Positions 12,119 to 22,664 of a stretch of 64,000 bases of DNA are shown one piece after another. Origin of the DNA: Symsagittifera roscoffensis (Eukaryota > Xenacoelomorpha > Acoela > Convolutidae). A program made the translations under genes and the position numbers. The notes under the pieces were generated by a model, which did not search any database, was not told the DNA's origin, and saw only the letters and a list, made by a program, of their open reading frames with translations. The DNA is taken from NCBI RefSeq assembly GCF_963678635.1, contig NC_087064.1:10951671-11015670 (forward strand), given 5' to 3'. How positions within the stretch are numbered: the first letter of the stretch is position 1; each line of letters opens with the position of its first letter.

Positions 12119-13252
12119 GTAAGTGAGTTGTTTAGTTAGTGTCAAATCGTTGAAAATGTCAGTGACCTTGAGAAAACCTAATGGGTCAAAAATGTGATTT
12201 TCTTAAAGTTTTTCATATTTGACAAGATTCTGATGTGCACCAGTCCAGATTGTTCTGAAAAAAAACTATCTGTCAAAAAAAATCAAAAAATTGATGTTAG
12301 TTCGTCAGTTTGTTACTGTTAAGTTAACAAGAAATCTCGGGCGGCCACTTCGAATTTCCTTATTTTGTTCGGTAGGTGGTTGATAGCCCTAATTGCTGTC
12401 ACGAGAACTGATTCATGTTAGAAATCTCTACTAAATTGCGGTAAAACTTTATCTTGATAGGGGGAGGGGGGCTATATTATTATAATGGAGGGATCGACTG
12501 ATTTAAGAATTTCAACCAATCCAAATATCGTTAGGCGTTCCTATTAGTGGAACTGTTTTTGTAAAATCGTAGACTCTAAAATCGAAGTTAGCAGAAAATA
12601 AAATTTAGCAGTATAACCAAGTTTTGCTGTACAGTTTGTTTGCCTATCGAATACATTTTTAAATTTGCTTTTCAAGTTTTTTTAAAGTCGGTATCAGTAA
12701 AGTCGGTTTCAACAGTTTAGTTTTTCTCCATTGCGTCATAGATCTAAAATTTGAAAATTTAAGTTTCTGCGTATTTTGAAGTCGAGCAATGTTAAACTTA
12801 ATAGTCTGGATTTGTTAGCCTAATTAGACAAATAACATACACATTTATTTTTCAGGGGATTGTTTACATCTACACATAATTTTACGCAATTTATAGGTTT
12901 TTTATAGACTCTGCGTAGTTTTTGCCGCATTATTCAATCAGAGTAAAACAGAGCTACAACAACCAAAATAAAAAAACACTCCACTGCTTTGAACAGACAG
13001 ACATTTCATATCTAATATACGTCAAATTTTTCAAAATTTTTTCTATTCAGAATTTTTTCTAAACTAATCCGGGTATTTAAAAAAATGAAAGATTTCTTCT
13101 GAGGATCAAAATAAATTTTGAAAAAGATGTTTCAGCTGTTCGTAGTTTCAAACAATTCTTTAAGCACCTTGACTTAGAATTTTAGATATGGAAATAAACA
13201 TTGTACGAAATCTAGTTACACTTTTCCCACAGGATACTCGTAATGGTAAACC

Positions 13253-13328
13253 ATGGAGCAGCTCAGAGGAGCTTCGACTTGGGAGGACTTTTTCACGCAA
13301 AGGCACCTCAAAAAACTACCAGTACAAG
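13253..13328 (+). CDS. Possible alternative or additional exon of the host gene
   Basis: A GC-richer block follows a good acceptor (CTTTTCCCACAG at 13232) and ends at AAG|GTTAAA after 13328. In one frame it opens with ATG in a strong Kozak context (AAACCATGG) and ends in phase 1, matching exon 2, so it could be an alternative first exon. It could also be an internal exon spliced from the GTGAGT donor of exon 1 to an acceptor near 13268. Two other frames are also open, and one of them runs on to 13518. Protein from the matching frame includes STWEDFFTQRHLKKLPVQ. Confidence 0.4.
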
Positions 13329-15483
13329 GTTAAATTGTTTTAATACCCTAAAAAACTTTTTGCTCATGATTAGGATGTCAGAAAAAAATCAAAGCACTAA
13401 TCTGTGCGCCAATGAAAACTGCGCTGATTGTTTCCGTTATTCTGCAAGACCTCTCAATCCCAATGATTTTTTTTTTCCAAAATATAACTTCTTTATGTTT
13501 TCTTGGAACCTAAATTAAATCTTTATTACTAGCCGTTGAAATGGCAAGTAAGCGCAATAAAAAAGATATTTAGTAGAATGATTTGAAATTTACTTTTTTT
13601 CCAAGTCTTTGTTTTGCAAAAACGTAATTTCAATAAGAAATGAGTTAATCAAAATAACTTGCCAATTTTTTTTTATAGATAAATCTTAACTAAAGTTTAA
13701 GCAGAAATTTAAGCAATCACAAACTGAGCAAGGATATCCGGTTGCTGTAAATGATGTAGCTCAGAATGTTCCGAACACAAAAATAAAAAAAACAAAAAAA
13801 GTTCTTTTTAAAACTTCCCTCATATAGTGTCGTTTTTTGTGGGTAGTATAATGAAAGAAATAAACAAACTCGTATAATTTTTTGGAATTAGGCAAAATGG
13901 ACAACAGTCATCTTCAAAATATGAAAAAACTAACAAAGTTATCTCTTTTTTTTTCTCATTTTTTGCCCATTTAGGTTTAAATTTTCTCAAAAGTTTTTAT
14001 TCCTAAGGACGCGCTAGATAAAGCATTTAAATAAAGAACACAATTCTCTCGCGTCACTCCCTGGAAATTAGACTAAATCGCAAAATTATTCAACTCGACA
14101 TTTGAAAAACTTTTTGAAAATCTTTTAATGTCATTCGAATCACGACTCAAAGGGCTTAACGATGATATATCATTGGAACACTTCTGTTGATTATTTGTGG
14201 TTCTTGATTTTGCGAGGAAAAAAACTAAAACACAACCAAATACAAAGCTTTTCCAAGGTAAAAAAATTCTTGAATTTTTTGATAAGTGAATACTTTCTCG
14301 GAATCAGATCAGAAAGGATATTGGTGGTACCATTTCCTCGCCTTCTAGTAAAAGCTCTTCTACTATGTGCTTCAATATCTTTTAGATAGGGGTATTGTTC
14401 AAAAACTTAGCTAGATTGTTTTTTGAAATTTCCAATTAATCAATTATTGTTTTTTTTTTAAATTTTGAGGTACTTTTTTTTTTAGCTCAAACTATTTTAA
14501 ATTGGTCAATTTTGAAGTAAGTAATGCTGCTGAAAATAATTTGTATTTGAGTATTATTTCACATGATACTGGCCAACTTTTTCGTAAAAAACGATAATTC
14601 GCTAACATAATTTGTTTGTCTGTTCAATCTGAATACTTTTGGCATTAAAATAATCGGAACTTGTTAACTATTCCCTCCGCAACATTTTATTTATGACAAC
14701 CATTTCTGTATAAAAAGTGAACTTCAAAAATGTCATCAATTAATTGGAATTACCCGTATATTTAAACTAATCACTAATTATAATACATATACGTTAAATA
14801 CTTTAGTTAAATATATTATCTGAAAAATATCTTAACCATTAAAATTGTGACAGCCAAAGTTGGTTTTCTGAAAACCGAATTCGATGGAAAATAACAAGAT
14901 CCAAAAACTCTGAAAAACCAACGATTTGAATAACATACTTCTTCTGATCTAAAAACTTTTTTGTGTCGTATTAGGTAGCAAGATACTATTCCGCTGGCCA
15001 CTTCACTTATTTCAAATTTTTATCCACAAATTTTTGAGGCTTATAATCATTATCATGAAAATGAATACTTTGACTGTAGTCTTCAACCTTACCAGAATTA
15101 ATCAATTCTGTTATGTTTACATTGAGCAATTATCTTCTAAGTAAGTTTGATCTTTGTCAAAAGTTTGAGTGATTAAGGTCTCTAAATGTCTGGTCGTGTT
15201 TTGTTTTCCGGTATAAATGAAGCTTGTAGAATCTGCAAATTGAGTCAACTCAACATTTTTAGCAATCTCAATTTTGATGCCGAACTTAGCAGACGACAAC
15301 TGATTTAAGTTGAAGATGACTTCAAAATATTCAATCGGAAAAGTCACAATCTTTTCAATAAGTGGTTTCTAGAAGTTGGTGATCATGGTTGAAAAACCAA
15401 AGAATTTTTTTGATAAATGTTTGATATTTAGAAATTTAAAACAGGCAAAAAGGCGTTTTTAGACACTTTTTGGAAAATTTTTA

Positions 15484-15660
15484 CCAAAAAAGTGCGTTTT
15501 TTGGCGTGCGCTCCCCCGTTACGGTCCGTCAGTCAAAATTGGATATCTGAAAATATTTCAAAGGGGAGACCCTTTGGGTTGGCAGGGGGTCGAATCCCTG
15601 AGGGGAGGAGGGGGTGGGTGGGGAGAGCGTTTGTTTCTGTCCTCTCCCTAAAACCACAAT
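15484..15660. mobile_element. hAT-like MITE fragment (GGCGCC family)
   Basis: It shares GGGAGACCCTTTGGGTTGG, GGGTCGAATCCCTGAGGGG and the GTCAGTCAAAA words with the copy at 16430-16614 in the same sense. No intact termini are seen. Confidence 0.55.
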
Positions 15661-15733
15661 TATTAATTATTATATATACATATTTTAGATTTTTCCTGCG
15701 TGGATCCGAAAAAAAATAACTCATCAACTGTAG

Positions 15734-15855
15734 AAGTACCCTGTGATGACCCGAATGACTTCGACTGTGTGTACACTAGTGCCATTGAGGACTACCATGT
15801 CCATCTCATACTCAAGGTCACCCTGTGCGGACAATACTTCCCATATGTGCAGGCG
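15734..15855 (+). CDS. Host gene exon 2: Cys-rich extracellular segment
   Basis: An acceptor (CAACTGTAG|AAG) and donor (GCG|GTATGT) bound a 122-nt exon that enters in phase 1 and leaves in phase 0. The encoded segment reads VPCDDPNDFDCVYTSAIEDY and continues to KVTLCGQYFPYVQA, with four cysteines. In this frame it joins exon 1 (phase 1) and exon 3 (phase 0) without a stop. The two other frames give a stop or do not fit exon 3. The VTLC motif loosely recalls the post-TM1 (P)xVTIC motif of DEG/ENaC channels, which is weak evidence. Confidence 0.62.
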
Positions 15856-16399
15856 GTATGTCCTTGTATTTGACGACAATGAAACAGGAATTTGATTGGC
15901 TAGATGAGTTTTTGTTCTGACCAATCAAAAGTAAGCATAAGTTATCAGCAGCACGCAATAGTGAAGTCGCCAAAGCAATTTCGCTGAATGAAAATTTATA
16001 GCGTAACTTTTAAATAGTGATGAAAAGGAAACAGAAAAAAAAGAAAAGGGGTAAAAACTCTCTGAAATTGTTGGTCCATTTTGCATGAACAAGTTTGGAC
16101 TTCACTCGCATTGAGAAATCTGCCAATCTGTTCCTCAAGTTCCAAAAAAGCTTCCAAACATCTTTAGACTCATCTAGTTTCTCGAGGTTAATGCTATAAA
16201 TTTGATATTCTAAATTTCTAAAGTGAAAAATTGCGCGGACCTTGAATTTTTTCGAGGGGGTGGATTTCTGGAGATCTTATTTCGAGATAATTATAAGCCC
16301 CCTTCCATAAATCTGCTGCTGGTAATCACCGCAGGGAAAATGTTGAAAAAACAAACTGAAAGAAAACGGAAGTTTTTAGGCAATTTTTAGAAGCCTTCG

Positions 16400-16614
16400 A
16401 CCAAAATCTTGCGCTTTTTCTCCCCACTCAAAATTATTAATCATTGGCGCCAAAAGCGCCTTAAAAAGTTTTAGGGTCGGTCAGCTAAAAGAAATGTCGT
16501 GCAATAGTACCAAACGGGAGACCCTTTTGGTTGGTGGTGAGGGGATCGAATCCCTGAAAATGGGCGAGTGGGTGGGTTTCGTTCTCTGCCCCTACCCACT
16601 AAATCCGCCACTGA
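16400..16614 (-). mobile_element. hAT-like MITE copy (GGCGCC family), minus orientation
   Basis: Ends in TAAATCCGCCACTG, whose complement CAGTGGCGGATTTA matches the left terminus of the copy at 20567. It contains the GGCGCCAAAAGCGCC and GGTCGGTCAGC internal words in reverse. Confidence 0.65.
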
Positions 16615-16629
16615 ATTAAAATATATTAA

Positions 16630-16974
16630 CTACAGTAGCTTTCCGATTGCCGGGGTGGGGGGGGGGGATGAAGCGACCGCATCTCCCTCCCCCTCAATTC
16701 TGGCTGCCAAATATTTCCAAAGGGTCTTTGGCTGAACAACCTCAAAATTTTTCTAAAGGCGCGTTTGGCGCCAATATAATTAATTTTGAGGGGGGAGCAC
16801 AATTTCCAAAAAGGGCCTAAAAAGCCGTTTTTGGCCTACTTTTTGAAAAATTCGTCTGCGGCGCAGAAAATTTTTGACTAAATTGGGTCCTTATAGTATT
16901 TTCAGAGAGCCCATTAAATCAAATTAATCGACCTGAAAAAAAAGTCCGCAAAATTTCGGCGCACGCCACTGTGT
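16630..16974 (+). mobile_element. hAT-like MITE copy (GGCGCC family)
   Basis: Contains the family core TTTCTAAAGGCGCGTTTGGC and CCAATATA, then GAGGGGGGAGC, CTGCGGCGCAGAAAATTTT and a right end GGCGCACGCCACTG. It lies tail-to-tail with the preceding copy. Confidence 0.7.
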
Positions 16975-17047
16975 TCTTTAGAAAAAAAGATCAAAAATTT
17001 ATCTTTTATCTTGTTAGATCAATAATATTGATGAGGCATATGTTTAG

Positions 17048-17244
17048 ATGCAAATGTGGGATCAAGACAATTTCCTACATTTTGGAGACGACCGTCTGCT
17101 GGACTGCTTTGCGGCAGTGGGAGATTACGTCGTCGTGTGTCACCACAGGGGTCGGGGGGTCATAGAGGGCACTTCGGGGGCGAATGACCCCGACCTCTAC
17201 TTCATCATCCAGGTCAACTGCACTCAGAGGGAAGACAACTGCTT
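17048..17244 (+). CDS. Host gene exon 3: Cys-rich extracellular segment
   Basis: Acceptor TATGTTTAG precedes 17048. The exon runs in phase 0 to TGCTT|GTGAGT (phase 2 at its end). Only one frame is open across it; it reads MQMWDQDNFLHFGDDRLLDC and later YFIIQVNCTQREDNC. GC content is far above the flanks and the boundaries are strong, so this is one of the best-supported coding segments outside the retroelement. The two-cysteine segment (LLDCFAAVGDYVVVC) would fit the region between TM1 and the CxxFN motif of DEG/ENaC proteins, but the match is weak and the family remains uncertain. Confidence 0.68.
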
Positions 17245-18684
17245 GTGAGTGAGCCTGATAACAATCCTTTCAACAGAGTTATTACCTCTCTCTTCAGAGT
17301 TATGATTTAGTGCTTATAAAAAATTGTCTCTTTCTTCGATTTCAAAGAACGGTACAATTTTGGGTCTTGGGTTGACATGCGGCGCGATTTTCCAAGTTCT
17401 GACATAACACTAGTCAAATTTTACTGATAAACCATCGCAAAAAAACGTCAATTGCAAAAAAAGGCTTGCTCGAAAGCAAACTTCACAAAATGAGTGTGCC
17501 TCAAATCGGTGAACCAGAAACTCAAGAATATTAAGGGCCAGAAACCAAATCAGTCCGACCTTCGTCTGGCTTTGGTAGTAGTAGGAAACAAAAACTTTTG
17601 AATACTCGCATTTTGCTAACGATTCCCCCGCGGAAATAGTTAACAAGGTGCAAAATTCGTATATGCTTAACCGTTCAATTCTTTAGTTTCTAGGTGGGGT
17701 GGGGGGTTGCAAGAGTTGATAAAAGTTTTTCCTAGTCTGGAGCTGCCTTTCGTAATTTAAACTGACTTTTCAAACTCTCGCAAATTTCTATAAAGACCTT
17801 CTTTAGCCAGTTTTTCTGAACGTTCCTATCAGTACTTCTCTTCTAAAATGTTGTGGACATTGGCATTTTTAAGTAAGCTTTACAGCTTGGTCGTTCAAAA
17901 AAAACTGATCAAAAACGACTGTAATGGCTTTTACAAGATATATGATGAGACTTGATATGATGTTTTTTTGAGATACATGATTTGGCATTGAAATAATCTG
18001 TTAGGATGATTTATCCACAAGGGAAAGAACCAACGTACGAGCTGTTCAGCTCTTAACGGAGAGCCGCTGATCAAACCCTGGTTAAAAATTACAAAAAAAA
18101 TGTTTATTTATCTATGAAATCGACTTGAATAATTAGTTCCTCTCGTATTGCGGTCGCATCAAGAAAAAAGCTCGATAATGGGAAGCAGTTTGTAAAGACA
18201 AGTAAAGTACCTTTTGAAAAAAAATTAGCAAGTAAGTTTTTCTGCCAAGGACTCAAAACTACTATTTTTTAAATTTGTAGTTATTTGTTTTCACGGCGGA
18301 GGAACCGCCTGTAGCTTTTGTTTTCATGAAGGGACTTCTAACACTTTTTATTACACAAGTTCGATCGCTTATAAAAACAGATGCTCAATTGCAGAGGACT
18401 TTTGTAAAAAAAACTACAAAAAATTGATTTCATCATTTTCAGCGAAAAGCGTCCTTGACAAAATAAACAAAAATATGAAAAAATCGTTTAACGCATTTTA
18501 AGCTGCTAATACCTAAAAAACAAAAATTTGCCCAACGATGATTTTTAGTTAACGAATAATGTGTTGTCATAAATTTTTTTTGTCATATATCTAAAAAAAT
18601 GTGCCCTTGAAAAACTAAGCTATATTAAACTAATTTAAAGAAATACGAATTATAACTGTATTAACATGTTCTATAAAATGCGAA

Positions 18685-18980
18685 CTATGAAATGGTGACA
18701 GTTTCACTCCAAAGGAGTGGGCACGTTCAAGGTCGGACATAGCCAAACAATTAGGTAATTATAAATTAAATGAACAAACCACAACACTTTCCTGACTTGG
18801 GGAAATTGAAAAGGCTAACTAAAGGTAAGTAACTACACATATCTATTCCTCTGGTGACCTGGAGAAAAAATGATTTACTCTATGAAACGCTGACAATTTC
18901 ACTTCAGAGAAGTGTGCGTGTTCAAGGTCGGACATAACCAAACAATAAGGTAATTATAATTTAGTTGAACAAATCACAAC
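18685..18980. repeat. Direct repeat pair of ~100 bp
   Basis: Two copies (18685-18787 and 18880-18980) share GTTCAAGGTCGGACATA, CCAAACAAT and GGTAATTATAA in the same order, about 90 percent identical by eye. They are separated by about 90 bp. Confidence 0.8.
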
Positions 18981-19040
18981 ATTGCCATAAAGTGCGTTCA
19001 TAAAGTATGTTCGTTGGTTCTTTTTACGGCTATATATATT

Positions 19041-19041
<1 letters not shown>

Positions 19042-19084
<43 letters not shown>
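19042..19084. repeat. (GA)n microsatellite
   Basis: An uninterrupted AG dinucleotide run of about 30 bp, followed by a single AA interruption and further GA units. Confidence 0.95.
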
Positions 19085-19086
<2 letters not shown>

Positions 19087-20379
19087 AAAAGAAAACAACG
19101 CTTGTTGTATGAAAATAATTATGGTCCAATTATAGGAACAGATTTGAATAACCCAAGCGAACAAACTGCTCTTTGTGTCGCGGTTTCCGCAAAAATTGTT
19201 GCGGATACCCCAAACTCGCTTGTTTTTGTTGCAATTTTCAGCAAAACAGTGTTTTAGCTATGTAATTGTGGAATCAGTAAAAAAACTCTTTAATAGAAAA
19301 AGTTACGAATTCCACGACATATCTACTTTCGACCTCTTACTGAACCCGCTAACAATTCACAAAATAAACAGTTTGGCCTCATAATGCTGTGATCCAAAAA
19401 TGAGAAATTCAGTTTCCAGTTTTTCAGAATTCAAAAAGCGAAGACGCGGTCAAGTCCGAAAGTTAAGCACCGCAATGAATATTATCATTTCAATATATTT
19501 TGATCGGTTAATTTCCATAAAACTTGAAACATCTAATTTTGGCCAAGTAAATAGTCTTTCCAAACAGAAATTGTTTTTTTTTCTGACCCTCTGTGAAACA
19601 AGCCGTTTCGACGCTAGAGTAAACTATTTTTAATTTTGTTCAGCAGAAATGATATTTCTGATGTTGAAAACCTTGAAAGAGCTTAAAAAATTGCAAACCT
19701 TATTTCATGCTGCTGTGGTGCTTAAATTTTAGAAACAACCGCATTTAGGCATGTTATTTTTTGGAAAAAATAGATAGTAGCTTTAACATTGCCAAGTATG
19801 ATGCTCAGCATTTTCAGAAAAACTGATACAAATGTAATCCTAGCTATTTCAACAGCAATGTATTTGTCAAATTTTCATTGTTTCATTTGTTTAAATAATG
19901 TAAAAAAGCATAGAGGAGGTTTGTCCACGAAGTCTGTTTTTTGAAATGATTAGAAAGAAGCAATCCCATTAATGGTCTCTCTGAAAAACAGCTACTGTGG
20001 TGCAAGAAATATCGAAACCAGTTAGAAAACTTTTCGATCCCGTTTCCTTGCTGGAATTGACAACCCTATCTTGAGAGGGAATTACTTTGCAAAAACCCGC
20101 AGGGCACAGGTGTTGATAAATTGTTTTTGTCAATCAGCGTTTTTTAGACTGTTTGATTAAACTGCTGCTCCTTCTGAACCTCAAAACGTCTACGATTAAG
20201 TCGGTTTGCAGTTTATGGGACAAAAATCTTCCTGAAAATGGGAAAAGTCACGAAGTTACGCTAGTTTGGCTGATCTCGTTGATTAACTTTTCCAACTTCG
20301 ATTTTGTTTGAATTTATTATAAATAGATAGTGATTTAAAAACGAATTCTGATACATTAATTCTTCCTCTAAAAAGACAG

Positions 20380-20533
20380 TGGTACATGCTTCAGTTTCAC
20401 TCTGAACACAAAGCACTTCGGACTTCTAAAACCCGGTCTGAATGAGAACCATTGCAGTTTCCGACCCCCTCTTTACACCAACTGGAAGACGGAAGTGGAA
20501 AATGCACTGGACATAGGCTCTCCTAACTTTCAG
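20380..20533 (+). CDS. Host gene exon 4: GTCFSF segment
   Basis: The acceptor is AAAAAGACAG before 20380. Starting with one base, it completes the phase-2 codon left by exon 3. The open frame reads GTCFSFTLNTKHFGLLKPGL and later YTNWKTEVENALDIGSPNFQ. A donor-like CAG|GTTCTT follows 20533, but the frame stays open a further 33 nt to the MITE at 20567, so the true 3' boundary is uncertain. GxCxxF followed by a GL-rich stretch is reminiscent of the GxCYTFN segment of DEG/ENaC/ASIC channels. Length, the missing HG motif in exon 1 and no visible second transmembrane exon keep that assignment tentative. Confidence 0.6.
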
Positions 20534-20566
20534 GTTCTTATACTGGATCTCTTTAACTATTTCACC

Positions 20567-20870
20567 CAGGGGTGGATTTAGGGGGGCGGGGGACCTTTTG
20601 GTTTAGTACTTTTTAAGAAATCCATTTTTGGACGACCGACCCTAAAATTTTTCTAAAGGTGCCCTTGGTGCCAATATATACTAACTGTGAGGGGGAGGGC
20701 GCGCCAAAATTTGCCAAAAAGTGCCCAAAAACCGCTTTTTGACCTGTTTTTTCAAAAATTTGCCTGCGGCGCGCAAATTTTGGCCAAAACAGCGTCTTAT
20801 TGCTGCTTTAGGAGAGCTCGGAAAATCAATTTGGCCGACCTAAAAAAAAGTCGTCAAAATTTCGCCCCTG
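20567..20870 (+). mobile_element. Complete hAT-like MITE (GGCGCC family) with 8-bp TSD
   Basis: 304 bp from CAGGGGTGGATTTAG to TTTCGCCCCTG; the ends are imperfect inverted repeats of the CAGGGGCGG type common in hAT elements. The flanking octamers are ATTTCACC (20559-20566) and ATTTCACA (20871-20878), 7 of 8 identical. It has no transposase. The insertion lies immediately beside exon 4, inside the same open frame if the upstream CAG|GTTCTT donor is not used. Confidence 0.85.
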
Positions 20871-20879
20871 ATTTCACAC

Positions 20880-22500
20880 TTCCCCCCTGCAAAAGGGAGA
20901 GATTCGTTACTAGGCAAAATTTTCATATGCTTAACTATTGACTTATTTCTTTATAGGCAATTCGTTACTAGGGGGATAGTTAAATAGACCCATTCTACTT
21001 TCAGTTCATCGAACTGAACTTTTTTTTTTGCGATTGCGATGTCGATGTGTTTAATGAGCTCATATAGCTTTAAGTATAGTAAAATTTTAAGTATGGTCAA
21101 GACCTAAAAAAGATGCAAGTCAAGAAATAAAACTTTAATGGATTTAAATAACATAAGAAGAAAGTATATTTCAGCGACATTAAATTAACTTGATCTGCGA
21201 ACCCGTTTTTCATGCGTTTCGCGGATAAAAAGTTTCGTTCGACTCGATAATTATGATTGATTCCAATTTTCAGGAAGTTTCTCAGATGGACAATTGGAAT
21301 GTGTGGAAATGTAAAGCTGACCTTGACATTGCACCATTCTTCAACACATGTGACGTCACACAATTGTCATCGAATGTTCTAGAAATAAACTCATGTAACA
21401 TGAAATTCATGCAGCCTTATTTGTGCATATTCAGTTGTTTGTGGGTGCGCTTCATCTGAAAACATTTCATCTAACTTTGTCTATATATTTTTGTAGAATT
21501 TATTTTTAGTAGTTTTTTAAAGCCAAGTAATTAAAGTGAAGGCCTCATATAAGCTCTGGGCTCTTTTCCAGTTTCGCACTCCACTCGTGAGATTACAAAA
21601 AAAGCTGTTCAAAAATTGTTTGCAAAGCAATTTGCATGAAAGAAATGTTGTAAAAATTTGTTCGCTGTTCATGCCAACACGTTTTAATGTCGTTTCAGAA
21701 AAAGTCAAAGGGTGAAAACTGGAAAGGAGCCTCCAAGTCCAAGCGTTACTTTAACATTTCACAACCCAATAAGATCTGAGATAAAACATGTACTAGGTAT
21801 TGGAAGAGAACCTGGCTCGTTTCCAGTTCCCACCTTTGATTTTCCCTGAAATTCAATATATAAAAGTTGTCAGAAAATGACTTTTTATGTGATAAATTTT
21901 ACGAAGGGGGGTGGAATTTGTAAACAGCTTTTTATAGTTTTACGAGGGTGAGGGGGCACTGAAAAGAGCCCGCTTGGATATTTTAAGAATGTGTTATTTC
22001 AGATATAAGTTCTGTAATTTTGATTTTTTGGATAATTCAGATCTGAAAAAAATCGAACTCAGATCAACTTTTATGACTGAATGCGCGATGCACGATGTAA
22101 TGTACGAAGAAAAAAACTGTTCACAAAAGTTAGTTTGCTCTCCATGCAAAATTCCATTACATTGTGGCAACGTTAAATTAGTTTTTCGAAACTGAAATTA
22201 TAATGCGGACACCAACCAGCGGATTTAGGGGGGGGGGGGGGTGACGGCGAGGAGGCGGTTAAAATTTCATCGGAGCGATTAAAGAAAATAATTAATAATT
22301 CTAGTTCCTGCGAATCGCAGAGGAGCTATCAGTAGGCCTTAACAGTCTTGTCGAGGATAGTCCATTTGTATTATCTCCCCACATTCCAGACAGTGTTATT
22401 TTGCTGAGCGAAGCTGTTTTTTTTGCGACTCAAGGCCGTTTTTTTTGCGTCTAGAACTTTTTACGTGGTACCACTATTGCAGCCAAATTTGGTCAGGTTG
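20880..22500. other. AT-rich region with repeated short motifs; no definite gene
   Basis: A short frame at 21274-21395 begins after an acceptor-like TTTTCAG in phase 0 and contains several cysteines, so it might be a further exon of the upstream gene. However, Cys-rich look-alike segments occur nearby in both orientations (minus at 21290-21365, plus at 22060-22165, minus at 23340-23440), which argues for a repeat family. The phrase GCTCTTTTCCAGT and close variants recur near 21555, 21815, 22835 and 23300. Confidence 0.4.
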
Positions 22501-22626
22501 TGGTAGACCTGAAGCTGGAGGTCAAGTGAGAGCGTGTCCACACTCACTATCATTGCCATGGCATGGGATCGAATACACGATCTGACGATTTCAAAGTGAA
22601 CGCCTTACCACTGTGCTAAGTGCCTC
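22500..22626 (-). mobile_element. tRNA-like SINE or tRNA-Ser-derived pseudogene
   Basis: On the minus strand the sequence starts GGAGGCACTTAGCACAGTGG and contains an A-box (TAGCACAGTGG), a TTTGAAA anticodon-like loop (UGA, serine type) and a B-box (TATTCGATCCC). It continues into non-tRNA sequence rich in GACC. The stems are too mismatched for a functional tRNA. A short tandem of AAGTGCCTCCTGT (three units near 22618-22665) abuts its head. Confidence 0.6.
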
Positions 22627-22664
22627 CTGTATAAAGTGCCTCCTGTGCTAAGTGCCTCCTGTAA

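Larger units (their letters stand above)
12119..15733. other. Putative introns between exons 1 and 2
   Basis: AT-rich sequence without convincing long frames, apart from a short exon-like segment at 13253-13328. Another 75-codon plus frame (14162-14389) has no support. A hAT-MITE fragment lies at about 15484-15650, just upstream of exon 2. Confidence 0.45.
15856..17047. other. Putative intron 2, occupied largely by MITE copies
   Basis: Contains an inverted and a direct copy of the hAT-like GGCGCC family (listed separately). No coding frame is supported. Confidence 0.5.
17245..20379. other. Putative intron 3
   Basis: About 3.1 kb of AT-rich DNA with no supported exon. It contains a direct repeat pair (18685-18980), a GA microsatellite (19042-19084) and a fragment of the CATTACGAGGCCA TIR family near 19350-19388. 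Small plus frames at 19175-19384 and 19400-19633 lack coding features. Confidence 0.45.

Noticed and set aside
21253-21459. Confident fifth exon of the host gene
   Set aside because: The acceptor and phase fit, but similar segments occur nearby on both strands and no clear donor was found.
22553-22626. Functional tRNA-Ser gene
   Set aside because: A and B boxes are present, but acceptor and anticodon stems do not pair well and the sequence continues like a SINE.
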